Of a stretch of DNA of 64,000 nucleotides, positions 51,595-61,402 are shown in pieces. Position numbers and translations under genes: made by a program. Origin of the DNA: Pseudomonadota bacterium (GTDB lineage: Bacteria; Desulfobacterota; Desulfovibrionia; Desulfovibrionales; Desulfomicrobiaceae); contig JAEWKZ010000093.1 of assembly GCA_023393525.1 (NCBI GenBank), forward strand, positions 1 to 64,000, given 5' to 3'. The notes beneath the pieces are model-generated. The model searched no databases. It worked only from the letters and a program-made list of their open reading frames with translations, and was not told the DNA's origin. Numbering within the stretch: the stretch's first letter is position 1; each line of letters begins with the position of its first letter.

Positions 51595-53484
51595 ATGGCC
51601 TTTGCACCCACGTTTTTCCACACCTTTCTGGAAAGCTGCGACCGGCACCGCGACAACCTCGCTTTCATCTACCGCGTGGGCGAGGACGAATTCCGGGTGA
51701 CCTACGAAAAATTCTTCGAGGACGTGCTCATCCTGGCCAAGGCGTTCAAGGACAGCAAGGTGCGCAAGGGAGACAAGGTCTTTCTGCTCTCCGACAACCG
51801 CTACTCCTGGATCGTGACCGATCTGGCCTTGCAGGCCCTGGGCGCGGTCAGCGTACCGCGCGGCACCGACACGCCGGCGAGCGAGATCGAGTTCATCGTC
51901 AACCATTCGGACTCCGAATTTCTGGTCATCGAGACCGACAGCCTGTATAACGAGTACCAGTCGCTGATCAAAAGCCTGAAGTTCAAGGCCGTGTTCATCG
52001 TCGCGGGCTCCGAGAAGCACTCCTGGTTCGACAAGGCCGCCTCCTATTCCAAGCTGCTCGAAGATCGCTCCATCGAGCCCAAGGACATCGAATGGTTCAA
52101 AGGTCTGGCGGAGAAGGTCGACGCCGAGGACCTGCTGACCATCATCTATACCTCGGGCACCACCGGCACGCCCAAGGGGGTCATGCTGACCCATTCCAAC
52201 ATCATGCACAACGTGCGCACCCTGCCGCCCCTGATCCGCCTGGGCGCTGACGACGTGTGGGTATCCATCCTGCCGACCTGGCACATCTTCGAACGCACGG
52301 CGGAATACATCCACGTCGCCAACGGCAGCTGTCTGGTATATTCCTCCATCCGCACCTTCGCCTCGGATCTGGAGACCTACAAACCCACGCTGGTGGCCAC
52401 GGTGCCGCGCATCTGGGAATCCCTGTACTCCAAGATCACCGCCGGCCTGAAGAAAAAAGACCCCAAGAAGGCCAAGATCTTCAACCTTCTGGTGCGCGTC
52501 TCCGCCGCCTACCGCCGCAACTCCCGCGTTCTGCGCGACCAGTTGCCCGTTTTCCGGAAAAGGGGCTTTGTGCTGCGCATCGCGGACAAGATCCGGGCGC
52601 TGGCCGAGAACATATTCCTGTTCCTGCCCTACCAGCTGGCCAAGAAGAAGCTGGTGCTCGTGCAGGAAAAATTCGGCGGACGTCTGAAGGGCGCCATCAG
52701 CGGAGGAGGCAGCCTGCCGCCCTACCTGGATGAATGGATCGACGCCATCGGCATCCGCATCATCAACGCCTACGGCATGACCGAATGCTCTCCCGGCATC
52801 GCCGGACGCGGATTCAACTGCGACGTCTTCGGAACCATCGGCCCTCCCGTGGGCGAGACCGAACTGCGCATCGTGGACGACCATGGAGGGCCGGTCGAAA
52901 ACGGCATCGAAGGCGAAATCCAGGTGCGCGGCGCCCAGGTCTTCAAGGGCTACTACAAGAACGACGAAGCCAACGCCGGCGCATTCACTCCCGACGGCTT
53001 CCTGCGCACCGGCGATCTGGGCCGTCTGACCCTGACCGGAGAACTGGTCATCACCGGACGGGCCAAGGAGATCATCGTCCTGGCCAGCGGCGAGAATATC
53101 GACCCGACCAACATCGAAGCCACCCTGTCCATGTTCCCCTTCGTGCAGGACGCAGTGCTCGTGGGACAGGACAAGAAGGGTCTTGGCGCGCTCATCGTGC
53201 CGGACCTGGAAAAGCTGCGCGAATTCGTGCTGGAGAAATACAACCAGGTGCTGGAAGAGACCGAAGGCGCGCTGCGCGACAAGCAGCTGCTCGACCGTCT
53301 GCGCGCGGAAATGAACAAGCTTCTCAACGCCAAAAAAGGGTTCAAGCCCTACGAAAAGCTCCAGAACATCCACTTTCTCGACAAGGAGTTCACCCTGGGC
53401 GAAGAGCTGACCAACTCCTTCAAGAAAAAGCGCCATGTCATCGAGAAGAAATACAAGGACATCATCAACCGGTTGCTGAAATGA
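51595..53484 (+). CDS. long-chain acyl-CoA synthetase
   Basis: A 629-residue AMP-forming ligase. The ATP motif is IIYTSGTTGTPKGVMLTHSN. The A5-type motif is NAYGMTECSPGIAG and the ribose-binding Asp is in RTGDLGRL. A C-terminal helical linker with GRAKEIIVLASGENIDP completes the family. It activates fatty acids as CoA esters at the inner membrane. ATG 51595 has GGGAG upstream; an earlier in-frame ATG at 51493 would add 34 residues with no homology. It stands alone before the exopolysaccharide region. Confidence 0.93.
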   Translation: MAFAPTFFHTFLESCDRHRDNLAFIYRVGEDEFRVTYEKFFEDVLILAKAFKDSKVRKGDKVFLLSDNRYSWIVTDLALQALGAVSVPRGTDTPASEIEFIVNHSDSEFLVIETDSLYNEYQSLIKSLKFKAVFIVAGSEKHSWFDKAASYSKLLEDRSIEPKDIEWFKGLAEKVDAEDLLTIIYTSGTTGTPKGVMLTHSNIMHNVRTLPPLIRLGADDVWVSILPTWHIFERTAEYIHVANGSCLVYSSIRTFASDLETYKPTLVATVPRIWESLYSKITAGLKKKDPKKAKIFNLLVRVSAAYRRNSRVLRDQLPVFRKRGFVLRIADKIRALAENIFLFLPYQLAKKKLVLVQEKFGGRLKGAISGGGSLPPYLDEWIDAIGIRIINAYGMTECSPGIAGRGFNCDVFGTIGPPVGETELRIVDDHGGPVENGIEGEIQVRGAQVFKGYYKNDEANAGAFTPDGFLRTGDLGRLTLTGELVITGRAKEIIVLASGENIDPTNIEATLSMFPFVQDAVLVGQDKKGLGALIVPDLEKLREFVLEKYNQVLEETEGALRDKQLLDRLRAEMNKLLNAKKGFKPYEKLQNIHFLDKEFTLGEELTNSFKKKRHVIEKKYKDIINRLLK

Positions 53485-53712
53485 CGCCTTTGCACGCGAC
53501 GCCGGATCCCGTGGAAAAGGATGGATGTCAGTCCGTCGTGGATGCGCGAATGTCGCCTTTCCATGCCCGCGAGCGTTGGCGGAAAGGATAAAACGCATCC
53601 GCGACGACCTTTCGTAGCGCAATCCGAATGGTCTTCGCTCGCGGGAAGGCCGGGGCCCGCCAGCGACACCCGCATGAACGCGGACGCCAGCTCCGACCGC
53701 GCCGAGGTTCAC

Positions 53713-55188
53713 ATGGCCCTTCTCAAGCGTATCGGATTTCCGCCGCGTCCTTCGGTCACGGCGACCCGGCGCGGCCCGGACCGCGAGGCGTCCTTGCGGG
53801 CCCTGCTCCTTGCGCCAGTCCTGCTGCTGGTTTTCTTCTTCGGCGGCGCCAGGCCCTGGATTCGGCAAGGCGTGAGCGGTCTTTTCTTCATCTGTCTGGG
53901 CCTTTGGCTTTTTCGGCACGAGCTGCCCGCTCCCGGAAAAAATGCCTGGCGGCTTGCGCCCCTGGCCTGCCTCGTGCTGCTTGCGCCGCTGTTGCAGACC
54001 ATCGAGCTGCCCGCCGCGCTGCTGCAAGCCCTCTCGCCGATTCGCGCGCAATGGTCCGGCGCTCTGCTTCAATTCGCGGACATGTCTCGAACGGCTGTCA
54101 GTTACGACGTCCTGGCCACGCGGACGCACCTGGCCTGGTGGATCTTCCTCGCTGTTTTCGCCACGCTGTTGCATATGGCGCTCGATTCCCGAGCCACGGA
54201 ATTTCCGGACTGGCTCCTCCGGCTCCTTTTCACGCTGGCCGCGACGCAGGCCCTGTACGGCGTCGCGCAGATCCTGCTACCTTCCCTGGGCGTCCTGTGG
54301 GACCACCACCCGTCCTCCGGGCTGGCCTACAAAGGGTTCGCGCGCGGCACCTTCATCAACCGCAACCATTTCGCCGCGTTCCTGGGGCTGATCTGGCCCT
54401 TGCTCGCCGGCCATATCCTGATCCTCAAATCATCCCAGGCGAGGGAAGAAACTCGGGGGCGGCGCGAGGCGGCCCGCATTCTCCTGCCGAGGCAGGCCTT
54501 CGGCATCTTCTGCCTGGCCCTCATCATGCTGGCCCTGGTTTTCAGCCAGTCGCGGGGGGGCATTCTGGCCGCCCTGTTTTCACTCGTCATTTTCCAGTTT
54601 TTCGCCGGGCTGCGACGAAAGCGGGTCGCGGGCGTTCTGACGGCCTGCTGGATCATCGTGCTTGGCTACGGCGCGGTCATCGGTTTCGACGACCTGGCGG
54701 GCCGATTTCAGCAGATCGGGCAGGGCGCGAGCGGCAGGCTCGAAATGTGGCGGGATGGATGGCAAGCCGCTCTGGACCACCCCCTGACCGGAACGGGGCT
54801 GGGCACCTATCCGGAGGTCGCCCGCGCCTACCAGAATGCGCTCGGCCCCGGACAGCGGGCCAGCCATGCGCACAACGACTACCTCGAAACCCTCGTGGAG
54901 CTGGGTTTTCCCGCCGCAGGAGCGCTCATCGCGGGCATCTGGGGGCTGTGGTGCACGAGAGCCGCCCTGTTGTGGCGCGCGCGCAAGACCATGGACCCCG
55001 ACCGCCTGCTCCTGGCCGCGGCCTCTCTGGCGGCACTGGGCGGATACCTGTTGCACGGCTGGGTGGAGTTCAACAACGCCATCCCGGCCAATCAACTGAC
55101 GGCGGTGATCATCGCGACGTTCCATGTCCGTGTCGCGGAACATGGGCTTAGGGAGAGCGTGACGGCCAGGCTTCCGGTCGCCTCGTAG
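53713..55188 (+). CDS. O-antigen ligase/polymerase-family membrane protein
   Basis: A 491-residue protein with about 12 helices and a large outside loop typical of the O-antigen ligase (Wzy_C) family. The loop contains GRLEMWRDGWQAALDHPLTG and ASHAHNDYLETLVELGFPAA. NRNHFAAFLGLIWPLLAGH is also characteristic. In an exopolysaccharide locus it probably polymerises repeat units outside the inner membrane. ATG 53713 has GAGG close upstream; an ATG at 53674 is also in frame. Its last 41 bases overlap the tail of the converging gene 55148-56482. Confidence 0.88.
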   Translation: MALLKRIGFPPRPSVTATRRGPDREASLRALLLAPVLLLVFFFGGARPWIRQGVSGLFFICLGLWLFRHELPAPGKNAWRLAPLACLVLLAPLLQTIELPAALLQALSPIRAQWSGALLQFADMSRTAVSYDVLATRTHLAWWIFLAVFATLLHMALDSRATEFPDWLLRLLFTLAATQALYGVAQILLPSLGVLWDHHPSSGLAYKGFARGTFINRNHFAAFLGLIWPLLAGHILILKSSQAREETRGRREAARILLPRQAFGIFCLALIMLALVFSQSRGGILAALFSLVIFQFFAGLRRKRVAGVLTACWIIVLGYGAVIGFDDLAGRFQQIGQGASGRLEMWRDGWQAALDHPLTGTGLGTYPEVARAYQNALGPGQRASHAHNDYLETLVELGFPAAGALIAGIWGLWCTRAALLWRARKTMDPDRLLLAAASLAALGGYLLHGWVEFNNAIPANQLTAVIIATFHVRVAEHGLRESVTARLPVAS

Positions 55189-56482
55189 CGGAATCACCGC
55201 TTCCTGCGCCCGGACGAGTCCGCCGCGCCGCTGGCATGTGGAGAGGTTTCAGGACCGCGCCCGCGTAAGGACGCGGGCCCGTTTTTTCAACCAGTTCCAC
55301 ATTGTCCAGCCACACGTCTCCCGCGATCTTGGCGTCGAATTTCAAGCTCTGGTCGCGTTTGAACCGTACGGAGGCCGCCAGGCAGCCGTCAGGCACATCA
55401 AAGACAAGCCGTTCCTCGCTCCAGTCACGGCTGCCGGTGATCGCGGGACTTCGGACTGAGAACTCCCGGCACCCTTCGCCCCGCACCTCCACATACACAC
55501 CCTGGTCAGTGGTCACTCGCTCCGCCTTCCAGAAAAAGCGCAGCTCGTAGCGTGTTCCAGGCCGCAAAGGCACATACTGCCAAAAATGCCCATAGCCCGG
55601 ATTGGCCGTTCCGAGAAAACGAAACCGCACGGCATGCCCCGTCCCAGACGCCCCGCCCGGCTCCCGTCGCGCCTCCACGCCCTCAACCCTGCCCAGCCGC
55701 CAGCCGAAAGCCGATCCGTCCAGAGGGGCATCGAACCCTCCGTTGGTGACGAGGCCTTCCCGGAACAGTCCGCCGCGACGCCCGACCTCGACCGCCTCCG
55801 CCCACCTGCGATGCAGCATCAAAAATTCAATGAATTCGGACTTATGAGCGTCCTCAACCCATGCGCCGCAGCCCGCTTCCAGATGTGGGTGCATCCCGAG
55901 ACACGCATCCACGGCCTGCCTGGCCATGCACTCTCTGAAGAGTTTCCATCTGTTCCCGCAGTCAGTGTGTCCGAGAACTTCGTTCCATCCACCCCAAAAC
56001 CCGAGTGCTATCTCCACGGCCTCCTGCCTGTATCCGACAAGGCGGCGCAGCACGTCGTTGAACGCCTGCGCGAACCGGGCCTGGTCCTGTCCGTCCACGG
56101 CCAGCAGCAGCTGCTGCCAGCGCCATGATGTGGCGAGGGGGACGCGGAGAAGGAATTCATGCAAGGCGTCCGCCCCGTCCCTGCCGCGTTGCCGCTCCAG
56201 GCGTGCCAGGGCGAACCACCCCTCGAAAAGGAGCGGATTGCGGCCAACTCCTCGCCAGTACCCGTCCACCGCCCCGGAAATGTCCAGTTCATGATACCTC
56301 GCCCGGTCGCCGCGCCAGAGCCAGGTTCGGGGCCACGGATCCATGAGCGGGCTCTCCAGTACAAATTCCACGTCGCGGAAGGCGAAACGCGACGAACAAT
56401 ATGCTGAAAAAAGAAGCGCCGCACCCAGCACGATAGCCAGAACGGCGCACAAGCGCCGCGCCGTGCCCGGATCAGTCTTCAT
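55148..56482 (-). CDS. exopolysaccharide-locus envelope protein of unknown function
   Basis: A 444-residue protein. An N-terminal helix (LCAVLAIVLGAALLFSAYC) anchors or exports it. Residues about 50-230 are helical, with repeated Trp and Arg residues and short TPR-like units (GRNPLLFEGWFALARLERQR). Residues about 235-395 begin GLVTNGGFDAPLDGSAFGWR and run as a beta-rich domain resembling a carbohydrate-binding module (NGGF start, WSEERLVFDVPDG, VWLDNVELVEK). The tail is basic and proline-rich. It lies 48 bases after the tyrosine kinase gene and is likely co-transcribed. Proteins of this make-up occur in exopolysaccharide loci, but no function is known to me. Confidence 0.72.
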   Translation of the reverse strand: MKTDPGTARRLCAVLAIVLGAALLFSAYCSSRFAFRDVEFVLESPLMDPWPRTWLWRGDRARYHELDISGAVDGYWRGVGRNPLLFEGWFALARLERQRGRDGADALHEFLLRVPLATSWRWQQLLLAVDGQDQARFAQAFNDVLRRLVGYRQEAVEIALGFWGGWNEVLGHTDCGNRWKLFRECMARQAVDACLGMHPHLEAGCGAWVEDAHKSEFIEFLMLHRRWAEAVEVGRRGGLFREGLVTNGGFDAPLDGSAFGWRLGRVEGVEARREPGGASGTGHAVRFRFLGTANPGYGHFWQYVPLRPGTRYELRFFWKAERVTTDQGVYVEVRGEGCREFSVRSPAITGSRDWSEERLVFDVPDGCLAASVRFKRDQSLKFDAKIAGDVWLDNVELVEKTGPRPYAGAVLKPLHMPAARRTRPGAGSGDSATRRPEAWPSRSP

Positions 56483-56530
56483 CGCCTATCCACCCGGCCC
56501 GTTCTCGCGCGAGAGACATGGCTGCGGGCG

Positions 56531-58876
56531 TCAGGACGCGCGGGTTTGCTTCCACCATTCGCGGACGCCGACCCAGGCCGGCTTGGAAACGGCGTCGCCG
56601 TAGGCGTAAGGAGGGTAGTAGTACGTGTCGTAGTTGGAAGAGTAATCGCCGAAGCGGTGACGGACGTCGAGCCGATTGACCATCGTCCCGAGCAGGCGGG
56701 CATTGATGCATGACAGGGACCTCCGAAACAGGCGCAGCGCATGTCTGTGGGTCCTGCCGAGGGTGCTGACCAGGATGACCCCGCTGACCAGGCTGCCAAG
56801 CACCAGCACGTCGGCAAAACCGACCGAGGGCGGGCCGTCGATGATGATGCGATCGAAATCCGCCTCCAGGCGATCCAGGTTCAAGCGCATCCGATCCGAG
56901 GCCAGAAGCTCCGCCGGATTGGGCGGAATCGGCCCGGCGGGAATGAAAAACAGGTTTGCGTCGTCGGTGCCGAGAACCACGTCGTCCAGTTTTTTTTCAC
57001 CGCTGAGCAGTTCGCTCAAGCCGCCGACTTCGTGGACATTCACGCCGAAAACCCTATGCAGACGCGGTCGGCGCAGATCAGCGTCGATGAGCAGCACCCT
57101 GTCGCCGACGGCGGCGAAGGCCAAAGCCATGTTCACCGCGATGGTCGACTTGCCCTCCCCTTCCGCCGTGCTGGTGATGAACAGGGTCCGCGTGCCGCCT
57201 TCCGCGGCCGTGGACAACTGAATGGAAACGCGGGCGGTGCGGATGGCCTCGGAGAAACCCGCCCGGGGATCCGAGACGACCAGACGGTCCAGCCTGTCCC
57301 GGAATTGTTCCCCGGCTTCTGGAAGCACGCCCAGTATGCCGATGCCGAAACGGTCGGTTATTTCATCGATGCCTTTGACGGTGTTGTCGAGGAGTTCAAG
57401 CAGGAATGCGGCGGCAACGCCGAGCAAGAGGCCAATCGCGACGGCCAGCGACAGGTTGAACGCGATGCGCGGCCTGTCCGCCTTGACCGGCAGGAGGGCG
57501 TGATCCACCACCTGTATATTGCTGATATCCGTACCCACCGTGGCATCGATCTCCTTGCCGCGTTGCAGCAGGGACTGGTGGATCTCCTTGTTCGTCTCCA
57601 CTTCCCGTTGAAGGATCTTGTACTGCGTGGCCCGGTCATTGAGCTCCAGCGCCCTCTTCTTGGCCAGGTCGGCCTGATCGCGCAGGTATTCCTCGTTTTT
57701 ACGGGCCACGAGATAGTCGTTGCGGATGCCGGAGAGGATTCTGCTCTCCTCGGTGCCGATCTTGGCCGCCACGTCGTCGAGACGGGCCTTGAGCCGCCTG
57801 GCCTCGGGATAATCGGGCTTGAAGACGATGAGCTTGTCCTCGTACTGGGAAACCAGCTGGATGTACTGCTGCCGCAACTCCTGGATAAGCGGATTGTCGA
57901 TGAGCATGGGCAGGGCCGAGACGCCGACCTCCCGCGCCTGCGCGTCGAGGGCCTCGCGGGTCAGCCGCTGGGCGTGGATCTGGGCCAGGGCGGAGTTGAT
58001 CTCCTCAAGCTCCCTGTAGACGAGGTTCAGGCGGCTATCCAGGGACACGATTCCGGCTTTCTGGGCGAACTCGTTGAGTTCGGATTCGGACTTTTCCAGA
58101 CGGATCCGCGCCACCTCGACCTGTTTCTGGAGCTGCGCGTTGGCCAAACCGGCGGATGCGACCTTCTTGTCCAACTGCCAGTCGATGAAGGAACCGATGA
58201 GCGTGTTGACCACGCCCCGCGCCAATTCCGGGTCAGGGGACGAAAAGGCCAGATTCACGATGGTCGTGTCCCTTTCCGCCTTGATCTCCAGATTTTCCGC
58301 GAAGGCTTCGAGCAACCGTTGCCGCTCCTCGGCCTCCCGAATCCGGGAGGCGGAATCGCCGTCTTCCCGGTCCGACGCCGGTGCGCTCGCGCCGCCAAGC
58401 TCTGTCCGCGATCCTCCAGCCTCCTTTGCGCCGTCCATGTATTCCGTGTTGAAACGAGGATCGCGGGCCAGGTCGAGGGCTTCTATCACCCGCCACGCTA
58501 GGGAATCGGAGCCCAGCAGCTTGGTCTGGGTGTTCATGAACTCCCGGGTCTGTGTCTGGGGGACGACCATCTCTTCGAATTTGGTGACCCTGGGCGGCTG
58601 CATGGTGAACTCCAGCTTGCCCGCAGCCTTGTAAATCGGGGTCATGGCCAGGGTGACGATGCACACGGTGATGAAAACTGCGAACAACACCCCGCAAATG
58701 AGCCATTTGCGCCTGATGAGCACTTCCAGGCAGCCCCGCAGATCGATCTCGTCATCCGCACGCGGCAGATGCCCCGAAGGATCCGTCAAGGGAGCCGCGG
58801 AGCATGCTGAGTGCATTGGGGAATACATCGCATCCGAGGATGAGGAGAAAAATCGTGAAGAGCATTTATCGTTCAT
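56531..58876 (-). CDS. Wzc-type polysaccharide co-polymerase and tyrosine autokinase
   Basis: A 781-residue inner-membrane protein. An N-terminal Wzz domain starts after about 45 residues with the first helix (WLICGVLFAVFITVCIVTLA). A long coiled-coil periplasmic region follows, then the second helix near residue 480 (LAVAIGLLLGVAAAFLLELL). The cytoplasmic BY-kinase has Walker A (STAEGEGKST), Walker A' (VLLIDADLRRPRL) and Walker B (RIIIDGPPSVG). A C-terminal tyrosine cluster (YSSNYDTYYYPPYAYG) is the autophosphorylation site. It sets chain length and drives export with the Wza-type protein transcribed the other way at 59190. Confidence 0.93.
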   Translation of the reverse strand: MNDKCSSRFFSSSSDAMYSPMHSACSAAPLTDPSGHLPRADDEIDLRGCLEVLIRRKWLICGVLFAVFITVCIVTLAMTPIYKAAGKLEFTMQPPRVTKFEEMVVPQTQTREFMNTQTKLLGSDSLAWRVIEALDLARDPRFNTEYMDGAKEAGGSRTELGGASAPASDREDGDSASRIREAEERQRLLEAFAENLEIKAERDTTIVNLAFSSPDPELARGVVNTLIGSFIDWQLDKKVASAGLANAQLQKQVEVARIRLEKSESELNEFAQKAGIVSLDSRLNLVYRELEEINSALAQIHAQRLTREALDAQAREVGVSALPMLIDNPLIQELRQQYIQLVSQYEDKLIVFKPDYPEARRLKARLDDVAAKIGTEESRILSGIRNDYLVARKNEEYLRDQADLAKKRALELNDRATQYKILQREVETNKEIHQSLLQRGKEIDATVGTDISNIQVVDHALLPVKADRPRIAFNLSLAVAIGLLLGVAAAFLLELLDNTVKGIDEITDRFGIGILGVLPEAGEQFRDRLDRLVVSDPRAGFSEAIRTARVSIQLSTAAEGGTRTLFITSTAEGEGKSTIAVNMALAFAAVGDRVLLIDADLRRPRLHRVFGVNVHEVGGLSELLSGEKKLDDVVLGTDDANLFFIPAGPIPPNPAELLASDRMRLNLDRLEADFDRIIIDGPPSVGFADVLVLGSLVSGVILVSTLGRTHRHALRLFRRSLSCINARLLGTMVNRLDVRHRFGDYSSNYDTYYYPPYAYGDAVSKPAWVGVREWWKQTRAS

Positions 58877-59189
58877 GCATGAAAACCTCTTCGATGCAAA
58901 ATGCCGATGATAAAGAAAACATCGATCCGCCTACATAGTGCATGGAATCATTGTCAATCGCATCAATACACACGACACGCAAACTCATATTTATGATACT
59001 TACATATCAATATACGTAAAAATAATACTTATATAAAAAAGTAACAATATTCATACGATTACTTATTCAAAAAATCGGAAAAATACTCAAGCAACGGTCT
59101 GGGCGCTTTTGAACGCGACCGCGCCGCACCGGACGACATGTGCCGGGATGGCGATGATCCCTGCAAAATCAAAAACAACGGATGATCAC
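58877..59189. other. AT-rich divergent promoter region of the exopolysaccharide locus
   Basis: This region lies between the leftward kinase gene and the rightward export gene. Bases 58975-59070 are strikingly AT-rich compared with the GC-rich surroundings, with several overlapping TATA-like runs and short A tracts. It probably holds both promoters and could bind a nucleoid protein or an activator. No coding or RNA feature is seen. Confidence 0.55.
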
Positions 59190-60248
59190 ATGCGAAAAAT
59201 ACTGGAAGTTCCGGTCGCGGCCGTTCGTGCCGGATGCCTGTCCGCGGCGGCTCGCCTCCCGGCCGTGGCAGGGTTGAGCCTGTGCCTTGCGTGCGCCGCC
59301 AGGGGACCGGCGGTCACCACCGATCTCGACCAATTGTCCAATCCCGCCGCGTCGGAATACAACGCCCTGGAGGTGGCCGAACTGAACGGAAAATTCAGCG
59401 AGGCGTTCACCACCACGCCCGACTATGAAGACTATGTCATCGGCGGCGGGGACCTCATACGGATCAGCATCTTCGAAGCGCCGGAGTTGAGCACCGAAAC
59501 GCGGGTCGGCGCGCGCGGGGGCGTGACCATGCCGCTTATCGGCCCGGTGGCGATTTCGGGGCTGTCCGTTTGCGAGGCCGAACAGCACGTGGAGCGTCTT
59601 TACCGGGAGAAATATCTTCAAGACCCGCATGTCACCATTTTCGTCAGGGAGCAGTTCGGTTCGAAAATAACCATGATGGGAGCGCTCAAAAAACCGGGAG
59701 CGTATGACTATTACGCCAACATGAGTCTCATGGACGTTCTCGCCATGGCCGAAGGGCTCAGCGACGCGGCCGGGCGGACCGTGCAGATCCGTCGCAAGGC
59801 CGAAAACCGAACGGGTTCGCTGGTGATCGATCTCGACCAGATGATCAAGGACGGGCGCCAGGATCTCAATGTGGGCATCAAGGGCGGAGATGTCGTCTAC
59901 GTGCCCGAGGCGGGCTCCGTCTATGTCGACGGAGCCGTCCGCAGAGCCGGGGCATACCCCATTCGGAGGGACATGTCCGTGCAGGAGGCCGTTGTCGCCG
60001 CAGGCGGCTTGGAATCCTTTGCCGATGTCAAGGACGTCAAGCTCGTCCGCTACCTCGGCAAGGGAAAAAGAGAGGTGGCCAGGCTGTCTCTCGAAGACAT
60101 GCGGTCGCACGAGGCGCACCAGCTCAAGGTTCGGGACCGGGATGTCATTTTCGTGGAATCCAGCGCGGCCGGCATCTTTTTCCAGGGCGTGGGGCTCACG
60201 CTGGGGACGGGAATTTTCGGCATCGGCTACACGCCTCCGACACGATAG
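59190..60248 (+). CDS. Wza-type polysaccharide export lipoprotein
   Basis: A 352-residue outer-membrane export protein. The signal peptide carries a lipobox-like LSLCLAC near residue 34-36. The poly-export domain follows (YEDYVIGGGDLIRISIFEAP, RVGARGGVTMPLIGPVAISG). Two SLBB-type domains come next (ITMMGALKKPGAYDYYANMS, then VYVDGAVRRAGAYPIRRDMS). ATG 59190 is chosen; upstream frame residues have no signal character. It acts with the Wzc-type kinase. Confidence 0.92.
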   Translation: MRKILEVPVAAVRAGCLSAAARLPAVAGLSLCLACAARGPAVTTDLDQLSNPAASEYNALEVAELNGKFSEAFTTTPDYEDYVIGGGDLIRISIFEAPELSTETRVGARGGVTMPLIGPVAISGLSVCEAEQHVERLYREKYLQDPHVTIFVREQFGSKITMMGALKKPGAYDYYANMSLMDVLAMAEGLSDAAGRTVQIRRKAENRTGSLVIDLDQMIKDGRQDLNVGIKGGDVVYVPEAGSVYVDGAVRRAGAYPIRRDMSVQEAVVAAGGLESFADVKDVKLVRYLGKGKREVARLSLEDMRSHEAHQLKVRDRDVIFVESSAAGIFFQGVGLTLGTGIFGIGYTPPTR

Positions 60249-60511
60249 CCGGACCAGGGCGGGTTCGTCTCCCAGGAGGAACGCACTGGATCGATCACTA
60301 AGGGCCTCATGGGCAGCGTCTACGTAATCATACGTAACCCGACCCGAATCAACCTCTTGTTTGTAAGTATTGACTTCAACAGTACAAATTGGTTTCTGCT
60401 GTCCCGATACCACCCCGCCACCGAAAAATCCGCGACTTCTCGCAATTGTCCGGATTTGCGGCAATCCGATCGCACTTTCGTCGGGCGCACACAAACAAAG
60501 CAGGCTCTCTG

Positions 60512-61243
60512 ATGATTCGACAATTCCTCGCATCGCTGGTTTCGGCCATGCTGGTCATGCAACCTCTGCTGACGGAAGCCGGGTCGGCCCCGCGGTTGAT
60601 ACCTACGGATTCCGTGACCCTGGTGGCCAGTGGAGTTGTCGTGGACAAGGAAATCCCCGTCCCCTCGGGCATGCTCATGGCATGCGCGGGAGAATGCGTG
60701 ATCGAGGCCGACGGCCTGCAACTCATCGGCGCGGACCGCGCGGTCTTTGCCTTGGAAGAAGGAAGCACAAGGTTTCTGGTCACCATCATGGAAGGCAGGC
60801 TGAACTTCGCCCTTCAGGCCGACGCCAAGCCCTTGGCGGTCAAGACCCCGTTGCAGGACCCCGATGACAGCAGCACCTATCTGGTTCCGGCCAGCTCCGA
60901 CGACGTCTTCAAGGGCAGCCTGAAGGTCGACGGCAAGAACCGCAAAGCGATCCTGGACATGGCCAAGGGGAACATCAAGCTCGTAGCCATAGACGGCCAA
61001 AAGATCGTGCGGGCTGGCAGCGCCATCTTCCTGCCCAGCCATCCGGCGGGAATGGCCTACGAATTGAATTTTGCTTCCCGGTCCAGCGGTTCCGAGGCTG
61101 AATTCAGCGGCGCGGGCCTGGCAGTCGGCGCGGGAGCCCTGGCCATCCTGGCCGCCACGGGCATGGCCCTGGGCGGCGGTGGCGGAGGGGGCGGAGGAGG
61201 CGGTTCGAGTGACGGAGGAAAAAGTGAAAAAAGTCCGTTCTGA
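60512..61243 (+). CDS. exported glycine-rich protein of unknown function, FecR-like core
   Basis: A 243-residue protein. A signal peptide (FLASLVSAMLVMQPLLTEAG) precedes a beta-rich region (about 30-190). In it, ALEEGSTRFLVTIMEGRLNF, then PLAVKTPLQ, resembles a FecR-type barrel. A hydrophobic helix near the C-terminus (GAGLAVGAGALAILAATGMA) runs into eleven consecutive Gly and a short charged tail. The layout, helix plus charged end, resembles a sorting or anchoring signal, but no known sorting motif is seen. It lies 263 bases after the export gene in the same direction. Role in polysaccharide attachment or assembly is a guess. Confidence 0.7.
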   Translation: MIRQFLASLVSAMLVMQPLLTEAGSAPRLIPTDSVTLVASGVVVDKEIPVPSGMLMACAGECVIEADGLQLIGADRAVFALEEGSTRFLVTIMEGRLNFALQADAKPLAVKTPLQDPDDSSTYLVPASSDDVFKGSLKVDGKNRKAILDMAKGNIKLVAIDGQKIVRAGSAIFLPSHPAGMAYELNFASRSSGSEAEFSGAGLAVGAGALAILAATGMALGGGGGGGGGGGSSDGGKSEKSPF

Positions 61244-61402
61244 AGTGTGTCCCGCACGACAGAGATGCATCCAACGTTGCGACCGCCGCGTAAAAACTGC
61301 ATCGCAGCGCAAGGCCCGAGAAAGAGCATCCAGGCGTTTTCATATGTTCGCCTGACACCAAGATCTCAAAACAGTTCCAATGGAGACGCCTCGGGCGGAT
61401 TC

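Noticed and set aside
51568..54174. 868-residue minus-strand open frame antisense to the acyl-CoA ligase
   Set aside because: Same reason: the opposite strand carries a well-supported gene and this frame shows no domain.
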